Source: Osedax symbiont Rs2 (GTDB lineage Bacteria > Pseudomonadota > Gammaproteobacteria > Pseudomonadales > Balneatricaceae). From it: 34,722 nt of DNA. Location: assembly GCA_000416315.1 (NCBI GenBank), contig ASZI01000086.1:1-34722 (forward strand), given 5' to 3'. Numbering within the stretch: the stretch's first letter is position 1; the number at the start of each line of letters is the position of its first letter. The notes beneath the pieces are model-generated. The model was not told the DNA's origin and made no database searches. It was given only the letters and a program-made list of their open reading frames with translations. Below are positions 8,399 to 16,746 of this stretch, piece by piece. Position numbers and translations under genes: made by a program.

Positions 8399-9010
8399 TT
8401 AGTCGTTATTACTAGGGGCTAACCCCTTCATCATTAACTGGCCATTAAACATTGCTAATTTATCTAGAAACTCAGAATCCATTTCTTTTTCGATATTTTC
8501 CTCAAAAATATTTTTAACCAACATCGGCATCATAGCCAAACTTACAAATGAAATGCGTAGAATATCAAAGTCGATACTGCTATCAATTTTATGCTCTTTT
8601 TTTAGTGTGCTGACTGTGTTTGTGCCAGTACTTTTTCCTCGTTCAAACAGCTGCTTAAGCACGTTTTTTCCGGGGCCATGGTTCAATGCCATTATTTTTA
8701 AGATAAGAACCGGAAATTTCGGGTTTTGTGACATTGTATCGTAATAAATTTTGAAAAATCCTGTAAGTCCATCCATTTTGTCTATTTCAGGATTATCCAT
8801 TGCATCAAGTAGCGGTGACAATGTTTGACGAATCATATCCTCAAATAGACCTTCTTTATTACCAAAATAATATCGAATCATTGAAGCATTAACTCCTGCT
8901 TCAGCTGCAATTTGGCGAGTAGTGACTTTGTCGTACTCATCATTCAAAAAACAATTTAGTGCAGCTTTAATTAATAGCTCGGGAGTTCGTTCACTGTCTT
9001 TAGCAACCAA
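8399..9010 (-). CDS. TetR/AcrR-family transcriptional regulator
   Basis: A 203-residue regulator with an N-terminal TetR helix-turn-helix at about residues 8-57. The pattern is LIKAALNCFLNDEYDKVTTR, then QIAAEAGVNASMIRYYFGNK, then EGLFEDMI. The C-terminal three-quarters is the helical ligand-binding and dimer domain. The start codon is TTG (9008-9010) with a strong aaggag 7 bases upstream, so translation may be held low by the weak start. It precedes the O-methyltransferase gene in the same orientation and faces the LytS-type kinase gene. A 12-bp inverted repeat at 9078-9113, upstream of its start, is a candidate binding site, suggesting autoregulation. The ligand is unknown. Confidence 0.88.
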   Translation of the reverse strand: MVAKDSERTPELLIKAALNCFLNDEYDKVTTRQIAAEAGVNASMIRYYFGNKEGLFEDMIRQTLSPLLDAMDNPEIDKMDGLTGFFKIYYDTMSQNPKFPVLILKIMALNHGPGKNVLKQLFERGKSTGTNTVSTLKKEHKIDSSIDFDILRISFVSLAMMPMLVKNIFEENIEKEMDSEFLDKLAMFNGQLMMKGLAPSNND

Positions 9011-9331
9011 AATTTATCTCCTTACTTGTCAGTATCTTTCGGTAATATTATCAAAACCATCCTTGATTTAGCACCCTTTTTGTCATCCAAATATGGCGAT
9101 ATGGATGACAAAATTCAGCTTGCTCCCCAAGTTTGTGTTTGCCCAGTGATCTCCTTCTTCACTTGTTGTTCACCGCAGGCTACCTTTGATAGCTCCTTGA
9201 AATGTGATTGTTTCAATTTTTTGGTCGCTCTTTATCCAATTTTCAATAAGTGGTGATATTTCTCAATGAAACCGCAACTGGGACAAAATGGGCTATTGCT
9301 GTGATAACACGCAAACATCTTTTGACATATA
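9011..9331. other. divergent promoter region
   Basis: This region lies between the tetR-type gene (minus strand) and the kinase gene (+ strand). It contains the 9078-9113 palindrome and a candidate sigma-70 promoter at its right end (9322-9349). A TTG-started + frame at 9026-9256 is cysteine-rich and unlike any domain I know; I consider it noncoding. Confidence 0.5.
9078..9113. promoter_or_regulatory. candidate TetR-family operator palindrome
   Basis: Perfect 12-bp arms ttttgtcatcca (9078-9089) and tggatgacaaaa (9102-9113) flank a 12-base centre. It lies about 70 bases upstream of the tetR-type start and about 220 bases upstream of the kinase gene. TetR proteins usually bind such dyads near their own promoter. 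A terminator is unlikely because the T and A runs are on the wrong sides of the stem. Confidence 0.5.
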
Positions 9332-9349
9332 ATGTATTATCTATATAAA
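9322..9349 (+). promoter_or_regulatory. candidate sigma-70 promoter before kinase gene
   Basis: TTGACA (9322-9327) and TATAAA (9344-9349) are separated by 16 bases, close to consensus. The called ATG of the kinase (9332) would fall inside this promoter. If the promoter is real, translation must begin downstream, for example at the in-frame GTG at 9374. Confidence 0.35.
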
Positions 9350-10504
9350 CCTAATAAACAAACAGTTACTGCCGTGAAGACATTAAAAAAAATTCCTCAG
9401 ATCTATTGGCGATCAGCCTGGAAGAAAATCTTTCCTTGGTTTGTTGTGTTAACCGTTATTGGCTTTTTTCTCAGTCAGACTTCAATAGCAGATAACAAAG
9501 ATTTAAACCTTAATTGGTGGGAACCATGGTTATTGGAATACAGTGCAGTTTATAGCTATGGGCTACTTTGCCCAATTATTATTGTGAATTGTCGTCGATG
9601 GTTATTAGATAGTACGCAGATATATTGGTCTTTTTTTAAAATATTATTGTTGTATCTCCCTTTTACATTTTTGTTTATTTCATTGATGTTGCTAGTCAGA
9701 AACGTTGCCTATTTGCTGATTGAAGATAGCTCATGGTACAGCGGCAGTTTATATGAACGATATATTTATGAGTTCCCTAAATCTATTCCTTTTTATTTTG
9801 CTGTTGTATTTGGCACTTATACCAAAATTTATTTTGAAACATACCAAAAAGAACGTATTAACGCAGCGCAACTGAATGAGAAGCTGCTAATTGCTCAAAT
9901 AGGCATATTACGAAATCAATTACAGCCTCATTTTCTCTTTAATACCCTAAACCTTATTTCAGGAACCATGTATCAGGATGTTGATAAAGCAGATTCCATT
10001 ATTACTCGTTTGGGTGATTTGCTTCGTTATTCGTTAACAGCCGAACAGACACCTTGGGTTACTTTTGCTCAAGAAATGCAAGCGATGAACTCGTTTCTAG
10101 AAATTGCAAAATTGCGATTTGATGATCGCATCCAAACAAAGATGGATATTCAAGAAGGCGTCAATTCTATACTGATCCCAGTAATGTTGTTACAACCCTT
10201 ACTGGAAAATGCAATCAAATACGGAATAGAGCCTTCAGATCAAAAAGGAGAAATTGTAATTGCAGCAAGGCTGTTAGATGATAGGCTTCATATCATGATT
10301 AGTAACCCTAGTTTAAGTCAAACATCCCTGCAGCCCTCTTTCGGAGTGGGTTTAAAAAACACCAAAGAAAGACTACAGCTATTGTTCGGTGACCTTGCAT
10401 CAATTTCCTTGAATAAAGAACAAAATAAAAGGATCGTCTTAAGCCTTACTCTTCCTGCTAGTTTTAAAGATAATAAACAGCAATCTAGGAAAGCTTGCCT
10501 TTAA
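9332..10504 (+). CDS. LytS/YehU-type membrane sensor histidine kinase
   Basis: A 390-residue kinase. About four membrane segments fill residues 33-165, followed by a coiled linker (169-190) and a His_kinase domain (PF06580). The phospho-acceptor motif is NQLQPHFLFNTLN with H200. The HATPase part has the N-box LLENAIKYG (E292, N293) and the G-box GVGLKNT (338-344). This family pairs with LytTR regulators, and its partner follows after a one-base gap. It presumably senses a membrane or envelope signal and phosphorylates that regulator. The ATG at 9332 lacks a ribosome site and overlaps a promoter-like sequence; a GTG at 9374 is an alternative start that would shorten the protein by 14 residues without touching any domain. 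Confidence 0.85.
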   Translation: MYYLYKPNKQTVTAVKTLKKIPQIYWRSAWKKIFPWFVVLTVIGFFLSQTSIADNKDLNLNWWEPWLLEYSAVYSYGLLCPIIIVNCRRWLLDSTQIYWSFFKILLLYLPFTFLFISLMLLVRNVAYLLIEDSSWYSGSLYERYIYEFPKSIPFYFAVVFGTYTKIYFETYQKERINAAQLNEKLLIAQIGILRNQLQPHFLFNTLNLISGTMYQDVDKADSIITRLGDLLRYSLTAEQTPWVTFAQEMQAMNSFLEIAKLRFDDRIQTKMDIQEGVNSILIPVMLLQPLLENAIKYGIEPSDQKGEIVIAARLLDDRLHIMISNPSLSQTSLQPSFGVGLKNTKERLQLLFGDLASISLNKEQNKRIVLSLTLPASFKDNKQQSRKACL

Positions 10505-10505
10505 T

Positions 10506-11297
10506 ATGTCTGAAAACACATTGTTAGCACATGTGCATAAAGTACTGATCGTTGATGACGAACCAGCTGCAAGGTATAAACTCGCTCATTTTCTAAAAGA
10601 CTATGAGGCGTTCAAAGTGGTAGCACAAGCCAAAAATGGTATCCAGGCGTTAGAGTATATTGAAGAGTTTAAGCCTGATTTGATGTTCTTGGATATTCAA
10701 ATGCCTAAACTCGACGGCATTGCAGTAGCTAGTAACATGGAGCTTAACGCTGATATTTCCATTGTATTTGTCACAGGCTTTAGCGAATATGCTATTAAAG
10801 CATTTGAATTGAACGCCGTTGATTACCTATTAAAGCCATACGATAAACCAAGGTTAGCAAAAACTATAAATCGTTTTTTGACTCTTTCAGCAAAAAACAA
10901 AAATATTGATATACCAAAGCTAGTACAAGATTATCGAGCACAAATACACTTTCCCAGCACATTGTTGTTCAATGCTGAAGGTTCTATCGAAGTTGTCGAA
11001 GCATGTGAGATCCAATGGATAGAATCATCTGGGAACTATATTAAGATTTGCTTAGAAAGAACAGCATTCATCGCTAGACAAACCTTAATTGGGGCACAGA
11101 GCCAATTAGATCCAAGTATTTTTGTTAGAATACATCGTTCTCATATTATCAATATCAACGAAATTATCCGAGTCAACTCTATTGGTAAAGGCGACCATGC
11201 ATTGATCTTAAAATCAGGCACTGAGTTAAAGTTATCAAGAGCCTATGCTGAAGCTTTTTTTGTAATTTTTGCCACAAAGAATGCCACACCAACCTAA
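10506..11297 (+). CDS. LytTR-family response regulator
   Basis: A 263-residue two-domain regulator. The receiver domain spans about 11-128, with acidic pocket D17/D18, phospho-acceptor D63 (FLDIQMP), T90 and K110 (LLKPYD). The LytTR DNA-binding domain spans about 155-255 and shows the family's strand-rich pattern, including IQWIESSGNYIKI, FVRIHRSHIININEI and LKLSRAYAE. LytTR domains bind paired short direct repeats upstream of targets. It begins one base after the kinase stop, so the two are translationally linked. The likely partner is the upstream kinase, and a likely target or co-regulated gene is the acyltransferase 124 bases downstream. Confidence 0.9.
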   Translation: MSENTLLAHVHKVLIVDDEPAARYKLAHFLKDYEAFKVVAQAKNGIQALEYIEEFKPDLMFLDIQMPKLDGIAVASNMELNADISIVFVTGFSEYAIKAFELNAVDYLLKPYDKPRLAKTINRFLTLSAKNKNIDIPKLVQDYRAQIHFPSTLLFNAEGSIEVVEACEIQWIESSGNYIKICLERTAFIARQTLIGAQSQLDPSIFVRIHRSHIININEIIRVNSIGKGDHALILKSGTELKLSRAYAEAFFVIFATKNATPT

Positions 11298-11421
11298 ACG
11301 ATAAATAATTTTCTGCTTAATCCCTCCCGTCACTTGATAAGACCAGCTTATCCCAAGAGCATATATTTACTATTCTTGTTTCCCTACACTTAGGCACATA
11401 TTTTACTAGCCAGAGAAAATT

Positions 11422-12639
11422 ATGATGCAACAAACAGTAAACAAGAAAAACGTAAATTGCTTGGGCGATCGTCAATATTTTTTAGACTGGGTCAGAATAA
11501 CAGCTTTTGCATTCTTGATTTTTTACCATGCAGCAATGATGTTTGTTGATTGGCCATTTCACATCGAAAGTGGTCATAATAGCCTCCTACTAAAGACAAT
11601 AATGATTTGGAGTTCGCAATGGCGGCTGGATATTTTATTTATTGTTTCAGGTGTCGCTATTAGCTACATGAGCACAAAAATGTCACTCAAAGCTTTTTTA
11701 TGGCACAGGACAGTGAAGCTCTATTTACCCTTACTATTCGCGGTTGCTGTGATCGTGGCACCTCAGTCATATTATGAAGCTTTACAAAAAGGAATCTTTG
11801 ATGGAAGTTTCTGGCAGTTTTGGACTTCGCAATATTTTACCTTCTCCTGGGATCAGCGAATGATTGCGCCTTTTCCAACATATAATCATATGTGGTATGT
11901 CCTTTATCTATTTCATTACTCTCTTGTATTATTACCTTTGTTAGCTCTAATCAACAGTGAGAGAGGTCAAGCGGTGTTAGCCTGCCTAGAAGAGTGGATA
12001 GTGAAAGGAACACGTGTTGTTTGGTTGCCATTAATCATATATTTAGCCATTTTTTTGGTGTTTGATAACACTGCAATCAATCATACTTTTCACAGTGATT
12101 GGTACGCGCACTCTATCTTTCTATTTGCTGTCACTATGGGAGTTTGCTTTGCACGCATGCCAAGCGTTTGGCATGCATTCGAGAGAAATCGTTATTTTTC
12201 ATTAATTATTGGCTTGATTAGTTATGGCCTTTTATTAACCTTATTTCTATTACCTAACGAACTCGTTACATTTGACAAGGCATTGGCCTGGGGAGGGATT
12301 GGTGTATGGGTTAAATGGTCATGGATTGCCCTAATCATTGGTTTTGCCAAAAAGTACCTTAACCACACTAATAACACTCAAAAATATTGTAATGAATTAA
12401 TTTATCCTTTTTTCATTTTACATCAAACAGTGCTCATCATTATTGGCTATAACGTAATCGATTGGGGCGCATCTGGCCCCGTTGAATATTTAGCTGTAGT
12501 TGCTGGTAGTTTTATTCTTTGTGGCTTGTTATACGAACTGGTTATTAAGCGTGTGAACATTCTTAGAGTATTATTTGGGTTGAAATGGGTGCCATCTAAT
12601 AAAATGGCTTTCCATCTAACGAATAGGAAAGCTCTGTAG
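11422..12639 (+). CDS. membrane acyltransferase (acyltransferase 3 / OpgC-like)
   Basis: A 405-residue polytopic membrane protein with about ten hydrophobic segments. The opening RQYFLDWVRITAFAFLIFYH is characteristic of the acyltransferase 3 family (PF01757). The histidine in FYHAAMMF matches the conserved catalytic histidine of the first segment. Relatives include OpgC/MdoC, which succinylates periplasmic glucans, and O-acetyltransferases acting on surface polysaccharides. The acceptor here is unknown. ATGs at codons 1 and 2 both follow a weak gaga-type ribosome site. The gap from the LytTR gene (124 bases) allows its own promoter, but the orientation and spacing suggest it works with that two-component pair. 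Confidence 0.8.
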   Translation: MMQQTVNKKNVNCLGDRQYFLDWVRITAFAFLIFYHAAMMFVDWPFHIESGHNSLLLKTIMIWSSQWRLDILFIVSGVAISYMSTKMSLKAFLWHRTVKLYLPLLFAVAVIVAPQSYYEALQKGIFDGSFWQFWTSQYFTFSWDQRMIAPFPTYNHMWYVLYLFHYSLVLLPLLALINSERGQAVLACLEEWIVKGTRVVWLPLIIYLAIFLVFDNTAINHTFHSDWYAHSIFLFAVTMGVCFARMPSVWHAFERNRYFSLIIGLISYGLLLTLFLLPNELVTFDKALAWGGIGVWVKWSWIALIIGFAKKYLNHTNNTQKYCNELIYPFFILHQTVLIIIGYNVIDWGASGPVEYLAVVAGSFILCGLLYELVIKRVNILRVLFGLKWVPSNKMAFHLTNRKAL

Positions 12640-12812
12640 GTTGTCTCACTAAGCAAATTAAAAACTGAAATATTATGTTAGTGAATGTATTGTAACTACT
12701 GCCCGAGGACTGAGTGAAAAGATATCCGTACGACTTTAGTTTTTAGATACATTCTGGTTTTCAGAATCCCTCCATTGGGAATTGCATTTGACCCAACTCA
12801 CAGGTATTAGTC

Positions 12813-13586
12813 ATGGATTATATAAAAACAAATAAAAAGTCATGGGATAAAAGAACTGAGATACACATAAGCTCAAAGTTCTATGATGTTGAGGGTTTTC
12901 TGAATGGAAAAAATGCACTTCAAGAGATAGAGCTTAACGAACTTGGTGATGTATCTGGTAAAAGTTTACTTCATTTGCAGTGCCATTTTGGTTTGGACAC
13001 TTTGTCTTGGGCTAGATTGGGAGCAAATGTTACAGGTGTTGATCTTTCATCGACGGCGATAGCCAAAGCAAAATCTTTGTCTGCACAGGCAGGGTTAAAC
13101 AGTCATTTTATATGCTCTGATGTGTACAGCTTTGGCGAGCGTAGCCAAGAAAAATACGACATTGTTTTCGTCTCATATGGAGCACTTTGCTGGTTACCTG
13201 ATATTGATAAGTGGGCAAATGTCGTAGCTAACAGTTTAAAACCGGGTGGCACTTTTTACATCGCAGAGTTCCATCCTTTTTACGATATACTTTCAGGATA
13301 TTCATACTTTCACAACTTAGAGCCAGATATCGAAGAGGAAGGTACATATACAGAGAATGATACAGGTGAAAAATCAACTTTAATTACTTGGGCCCATCCT
13401 CTGAGCGAAGTTCTGAATGCTTTGATTGCAGCGGGTATTCAAATTACCCGGCTCAATGAATATCCTTACAGCCCTTACAACTGTTTTGAGGCAATGCTGG
13501 AGCGTGAAAAAGGCAAGTTCTATCTTTCACACAAAGAACAGGACATACCGCTGGTATATACAATCAAGGGCATCAAGCACGCATAA
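12813..13586 (+). CDS. class I SAM-dependent methyltransferase
   Basis: A 257-residue Rossmann-fold methyltransferase. Motif I is degenerate: LLHLQCHFGLDTLSWARLGA, with H-F-G replacing the usual G-x-G. This HLQCHFGLD variant is itself a recognisable subgroup of UbiE/COQ5-like proteins. An acidic residue ends strand 2 (VTGVDLSSTAI), and motif IV/post-I sequences FICSDVY and YDIVFVSYGALCWLPDI follow, then LKPGGTFYIAEFHP. The substrate is unknown; small-molecule or quinone-like methylation is typical for the wider family. It is monocistronic, with a weak ribosome site (agg). Just after its stop the sequence resembles the start of an integron attC site, but the full site cannot be shown. Confidence 0.8.
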   Translation: MDYIKTNKKSWDKRTEIHISSKFYDVEGFLNGKNALQEIELNELGDVSGKSLLHLQCHFGLDTLSWARLGANVTGVDLSSTAIAKAKSLSAQAGLNSHFICSDVYSFGERSQEKYDIVFVSYGALCWLPDIDKWANVVANSLKPGGTFYIAEFHPFYDILSGYSYFHNLEPDIEEEGTYTENDTGEKSTLITWAHPLSEVLNALIAAGIQITRLNEYPYSPYNCFEAMLEREKGKFYLSHKEQDIPLVYTIKGIKHA

Positions 13587-13970
13587 CAAGATAATACAGG
13601 TGACGCCGACGGCGCAGCTAATTTGGGCACTAACCCCCCCGCTTCGTGTGCTTAAAACACCATCAAGTCTAGACATAGGCAAGCAAAATAATGTGGCGAT
13701 TTACATGCTACCCGCTAAACATTTCTTGTCCATAAGTGAGGCTTTAACGAAATTGTTACGTTGTTATTTTGGCAAGCTTCGAGATTCATTGCGTTTAGTT
13801 TCAATGCCTTACGGGGTTTTGTTCGAGCTCTAGTCATTAAAATTTAGCGGCCCTTTAAATCAGTACTTTAAATTAACCTGTCTGATGGGTGTAATGCCCC
13901 CCATTTGATAACCAGCTAACCGTAAGCCGATAGCCCTCACCCACTTGATGCACAACATAAGCGCTCCAAT
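13587..13970. other. intergenic region between convergent genes
   Basis: About 385 bases between the 3' ends of the methyltransferase gene and the PAS-EAL gene. A frame over 13426-13833 continues across the methyltransferase end but has no domain signature, so I leave it uncalled. No strong terminator hairpin with a T-run is seen in either direction. Confidence 0.4.
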
Positions 13971-16121
13971 TCATAATTTGAAATCAATTAAATACTGACT
14001 AATAAATTCAGGTTTTAATGGTTTGGAAAAATAATAACCTTGAATGAAATCACAATTTAATCGAGTCAAAATATCTACTTCATTTTTTAATTCTACTCCC
14101 TCGGCAACAACATTAACTTGAAGCGCTTTTGCCATTGAGATAATCGCAGACACAAGCACTTCACCATTTTTCTCTTTAGTCATATCTAAAATAAAGCTCC
14201 TATCAATTTTTAATACATTAATTGGAAATCGACGTAAATAACTCAGAGAAGAGTAACCGGTACCAAAATCATCTAGCGCTATTGTACAACCAGCAAGCTG
14301 CAGTTTATTAAGTAATGCAATATAATTATCATTCTCAGGTGCTAGAACACTTTCAGTTAATTCAAAACATATATCTCTGGGATTTAGGCCATGCTCTTGA
14401 ATAGTATCAATCCATTTGTTTTCTTTAGCACGCTCGGGAAACTCATAAATAGAACGATTTATATTAAAAACAATATCAGTAAACCCCTTTTTCTTGAGGA
14501 TTTTTAGCTCTTTACAGGCCTGGTTTAATACAAAATCACCTATTGCTTTAATTAACCCAAATTTCTCAGCAGCAGGTATGAACTCTGCAGGAGAACGACA
14601 AGAGCCATTGTTATCCCATCGAACAAGCGCTTCAAACTTAGAAACAGATTTTTCTTTTAAGGATACGATGGGTTGGTAGACTAAACTGAATTCATTATTT
14701 TCAATCGCTAGCTCTAAGGCTTTTTTTAATTCTTCTTCTTTTTTTGCTTCATCTGATAGCTGTTGGGTATAGAATTCATAAGAGTTTCGTCCATTATCTT
14801 TAGAAAAAAACATTGCTTGCTCTGCTTTTTCAAATAACCCATGAGCATCAGTGGCATTCTCACTATAGCAAGCAATACCAATACTAAGCGTTATTTTAAT
14901 AGTAATACCATCAATTAGAATAGGCTGAATAAATGCATTAGTAATCTTGTCGATAATTAGAACAATTGATTCACGATCTTTTATATTATTAGCAAACAGC
15001 GCGAAGTTATCTCCACTGGTGCGTGAAACAATATCATTATTTCTTATAAGCGACTGTAAGGTGTTTGCTACGTGAATAAGTACTTTATCCCCGAACACAT
15101 AACCATATAAACCATTGATTTTCTGGAATAAATCAAGATCTATGACTAGCAATGCTGCTGTAATTGTGATTTTGTGTGGACTATGATTTTCAGATATGGA
15201 TTTTTCGATAAACTGAAAAAGTTTATTTTTATTTGCCGTTTTCGTTAATGCATCATAACTATCCTGGTATTTTATTTTCTCTTTAGCTTCATAATGCTCT
15301 GTAATATTTGAAAAAAAAGCAATGTAATTAGTAAGTTCACTATGTTCATCGAAGATCGAGGTAATTGAAAGCCACTCTAGATATTCGCTACCATTTTTTC
15401 GTTTATTCCAAATTTGCCCTTGCCAGTGTCCATTCTCATTAATATTGGCCCACATTGTCTGATAGAAGGCTTCACTTTGCTTATCTGAAGATAATATTTT
15501 GGGCGTTTTTCCTTGCAAATCTGATTGTGAATAACCTGTAATACGCGTAAAGGAAGGATTTACATAAGTAACAAATTGATTTTGATCACAGACAATAATC
15601 GCATCATGACTTTTTTCAACAATGTATTTATAGAACTCTATTTTTTTTGAAGAAGCAACTTTGTGTAATTCTTTTTCTATTAAACCAGAAAAAAGCAAAA
15701 AAAGTGTTTCCACCTCATCAATGTGGCTAATTGTATTGTCAAATAGTGCAACCAAAATCGCATCAACACGTCCTTCACAGGTTTTTAATGGAACTCCTAC
15801 GTAACCTTCAACCCCCATATCTACAAGAAGTTTATCGTCTGGGTATAGTTGTTGAACATTTTCACTGTGAGTACACAAAGACTCATTGGCAACTTTGGAA
15901 CAAGGTGTATTCTTAAGAGCATAACTAAAACCATCAATTATTAGCCCTTTATGCGTTGCAGCCAACGATGTTGCTGTTGTTCTTCTGTCATCAAGGGTAG
16001 CGATAAAAACATAATCAGCATTAACAGCATTGCCAAGAGCGATACATATCTTTTTAAAAAATTCATTACTTTTAATATTAGATAAGCTTTCAATAATGTT
16101 TTTTATTTTTTGATTATTCAT
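13971..16121 (-). CDS. GAF-PAS-GGDEF-EAL protein, probable c-di-GMP phosphodiesterase
   Basis: A 716-residue cytoplasmic protein with no membrane segment. Domains in order are GAF-like (about 8-150), PAS (about 163-278, with NPSFTRITGY), GGDEF (about 288-450) and EAL (about 463-710). The GGDEF signature is S369-G-D-N-F, so the domain should not make c-di-GMP, though it may still bind GTP or regulate. The EAL site looks intact: E497-A-L, E587 in FELTES, D617-D618 in DDFGTG, K638 in LKIDRS, E674 in VAEGVE and Q694 in QGYYFSKP. The protein therefore most likely degrades c-di-GMP under control of the GAF and PAS sensors, lowering biofilm signals. Its ribosome site is weak (ggaa). No operon partner. 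Confidence 0.9.
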   Translation of the reverse strand: MNNQKIKNIIESLSNIKSNEFFKKICIALGNAVNADYVFIATLDDRRTTATSLAATHKGLIIDGFSYALKNTPCSKVANESLCTHSENVQQLYPDDKLLVDMGVEGYVGVPLKTCEGRVDAILVALFDNTISHIDEVETLFLLFSGLIEKELHKVASSKKIEFYKYIVEKSHDAIIVCDQNQFVTYVNPSFTRITGYSQSDLQGKTPKILSSDKQSEAFYQTMWANINENGHWQGQIWNKRKNGSEYLEWLSITSIFDEHSELTNYIAFFSNITEHYEAKEKIKYQDSYDALTKTANKNKLFQFIEKSISENHSPHKITITAALLVIDLDLFQKINGLYGYVFGDKVLIHVANTLQSLIRNNDIVSRTSGDNFALFANNIKDRESIVLIIDKITNAFIQPILIDGITIKITLSIGIACYSENATDAHGLFEKAEQAMFFSKDNGRNSYEFYTQQLSDEAKKEEELKKALELAIENNEFSLVYQPIVSLKEKSVSKFEALVRWDNNGSCRSPAEFIPAAEKFGLIKAIGDFVLNQACKELKILKKKGFTDIVFNINRSIYEFPERAKENKWIDTIQEHGLNPRDICFELTESVLAPENDNYIALLNKLQLAGCTIALDDFGTGYSSLSYLRRFPINVLKIDRSFILDMTKEKNGEVLVSAIISMAKALQVNVVAEGVELKNEVDILTRLNCDFIQGYYFSKPLKPEFISQYLIDFKL

Positions 16122-16746
16122 AATGTTCTATTCCAAATATTGTTAGACCAATTACGACATCACTAAAATTCTTTGTGGCCATAAAATCATTATAAAGTTA
16201 GTTCTTAGGGTGCAGCTATCAATTAAAAACAAGTTACCGTTTATAGTTACCCGAGCTAACCATCATGTTACATTTTGTTTTCATCTGATGATCTTCTGCT
16301 ATTTTTCTTTTAAGTTCGACTTTTTTACTGAATTGTCATCAAATTCGATGCAAAACAAAACATTGTATATCATTATAGTGAGAATTATTCTTAAACTTGT
16401 TGTTACAAAAGTCCATTGGGTCAACTAAATTTAGATCAACCAGCTGAGCACATGGGTACAATATACGATCAGCTGACTCTTGATCAACGAAACCAGCTTG
16501 AAGCCCTTAACAAACTAAACTTCTTAGCACGATAGATAGCCTCAGATTCAGTCGTTCTAATAAATCAGTATCGAACGAGTTGCGGCCTCACAGGCTGTTA
16601 TTGTACATAAGTGGCAATTTAACAAAGCGATCAGCCACCAAGAATCATAAACCCGCAAGAATATTTAGCCATTAGCAAGCAGTGCAATTCACCGTCCAAT
16701 AAATAGACTATTGTTAGTAGATAATTATCTAAGGGAATTTGTGTTT
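16122..16746. other. long intergenic region with transposase remnant
   Basis: About 625 bases. It contains the upstream region of the minus-strand GGDEF-EAL gene at its left end and a decayed IS30-like transposase start (16452-16670, listed separately). A 72-codon frame at 16210-16428 is hydrophobic and low in complexity, and I do not regard it as a gene. Confidence 0.4.
16452..16670 (+). pseudogene. eroded N-terminus of an IS30-like transposase
   Basis: From an ATG at 16452 the frame reads MGTIYDQLTLDQRNQLEALN and then stops after 27 codons at a TAG (16533-16535). IS30-family transposases open with a closely similar Y-x-x-L-T-x-x-[ED]-R-x-x-[LI]-x-A-L helix. Shifting one frame just past the stop, the sequence continues with SRSNKSVSNELR, which resembles the next family motif (RSxSTISRELxRN of the helix-turn-helix). 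The match then fades by about 16670. So this looks like a frameshifted, truncated remnant. No terminal repeats or remaining catalytic DDE region are present. Confidence 0.5.

Noticed and set aside
9026..9256. 76-codon + strand frame between the TetR-type and kinase genes
   Set aside because: TTG start without a ribosome site, odd cysteine-rich composition, and it covers the divergent promoter region and the operator-like dyad.
11333..11355. Hairpin after the LytTR gene (gataag / cttatc) as a terminator
   Set aside because: The stem is only 6 bases, AT-rich and has no T-run following it, so read-through into the acyltransferase gene remains likely.
13580..13775. Integron attC-like site after the methyltransferase stop (TAACAAG near 13583 and TTGTTAT near 13760)
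   Set aside because: The first core does not fit RYYYAAC, the ends are about 180 bases apart, and I cannot show the paired inner boxes. No integrase or second cassette is present.
13426..13833. 135-codon + frame overlapping the methyltransferase end
   Set aside because: Half of it is an alternative frame of the methyltransferase gene, the rest has no domain signature, and the start lacks a ribosome site.
16210..16428. 72-codon + strand frame upstream of the transposase remnant
   Set aside because: Low-complexity hydrophobic translation with no domain pattern and no convincing ribosome site in an AT-rich gap.
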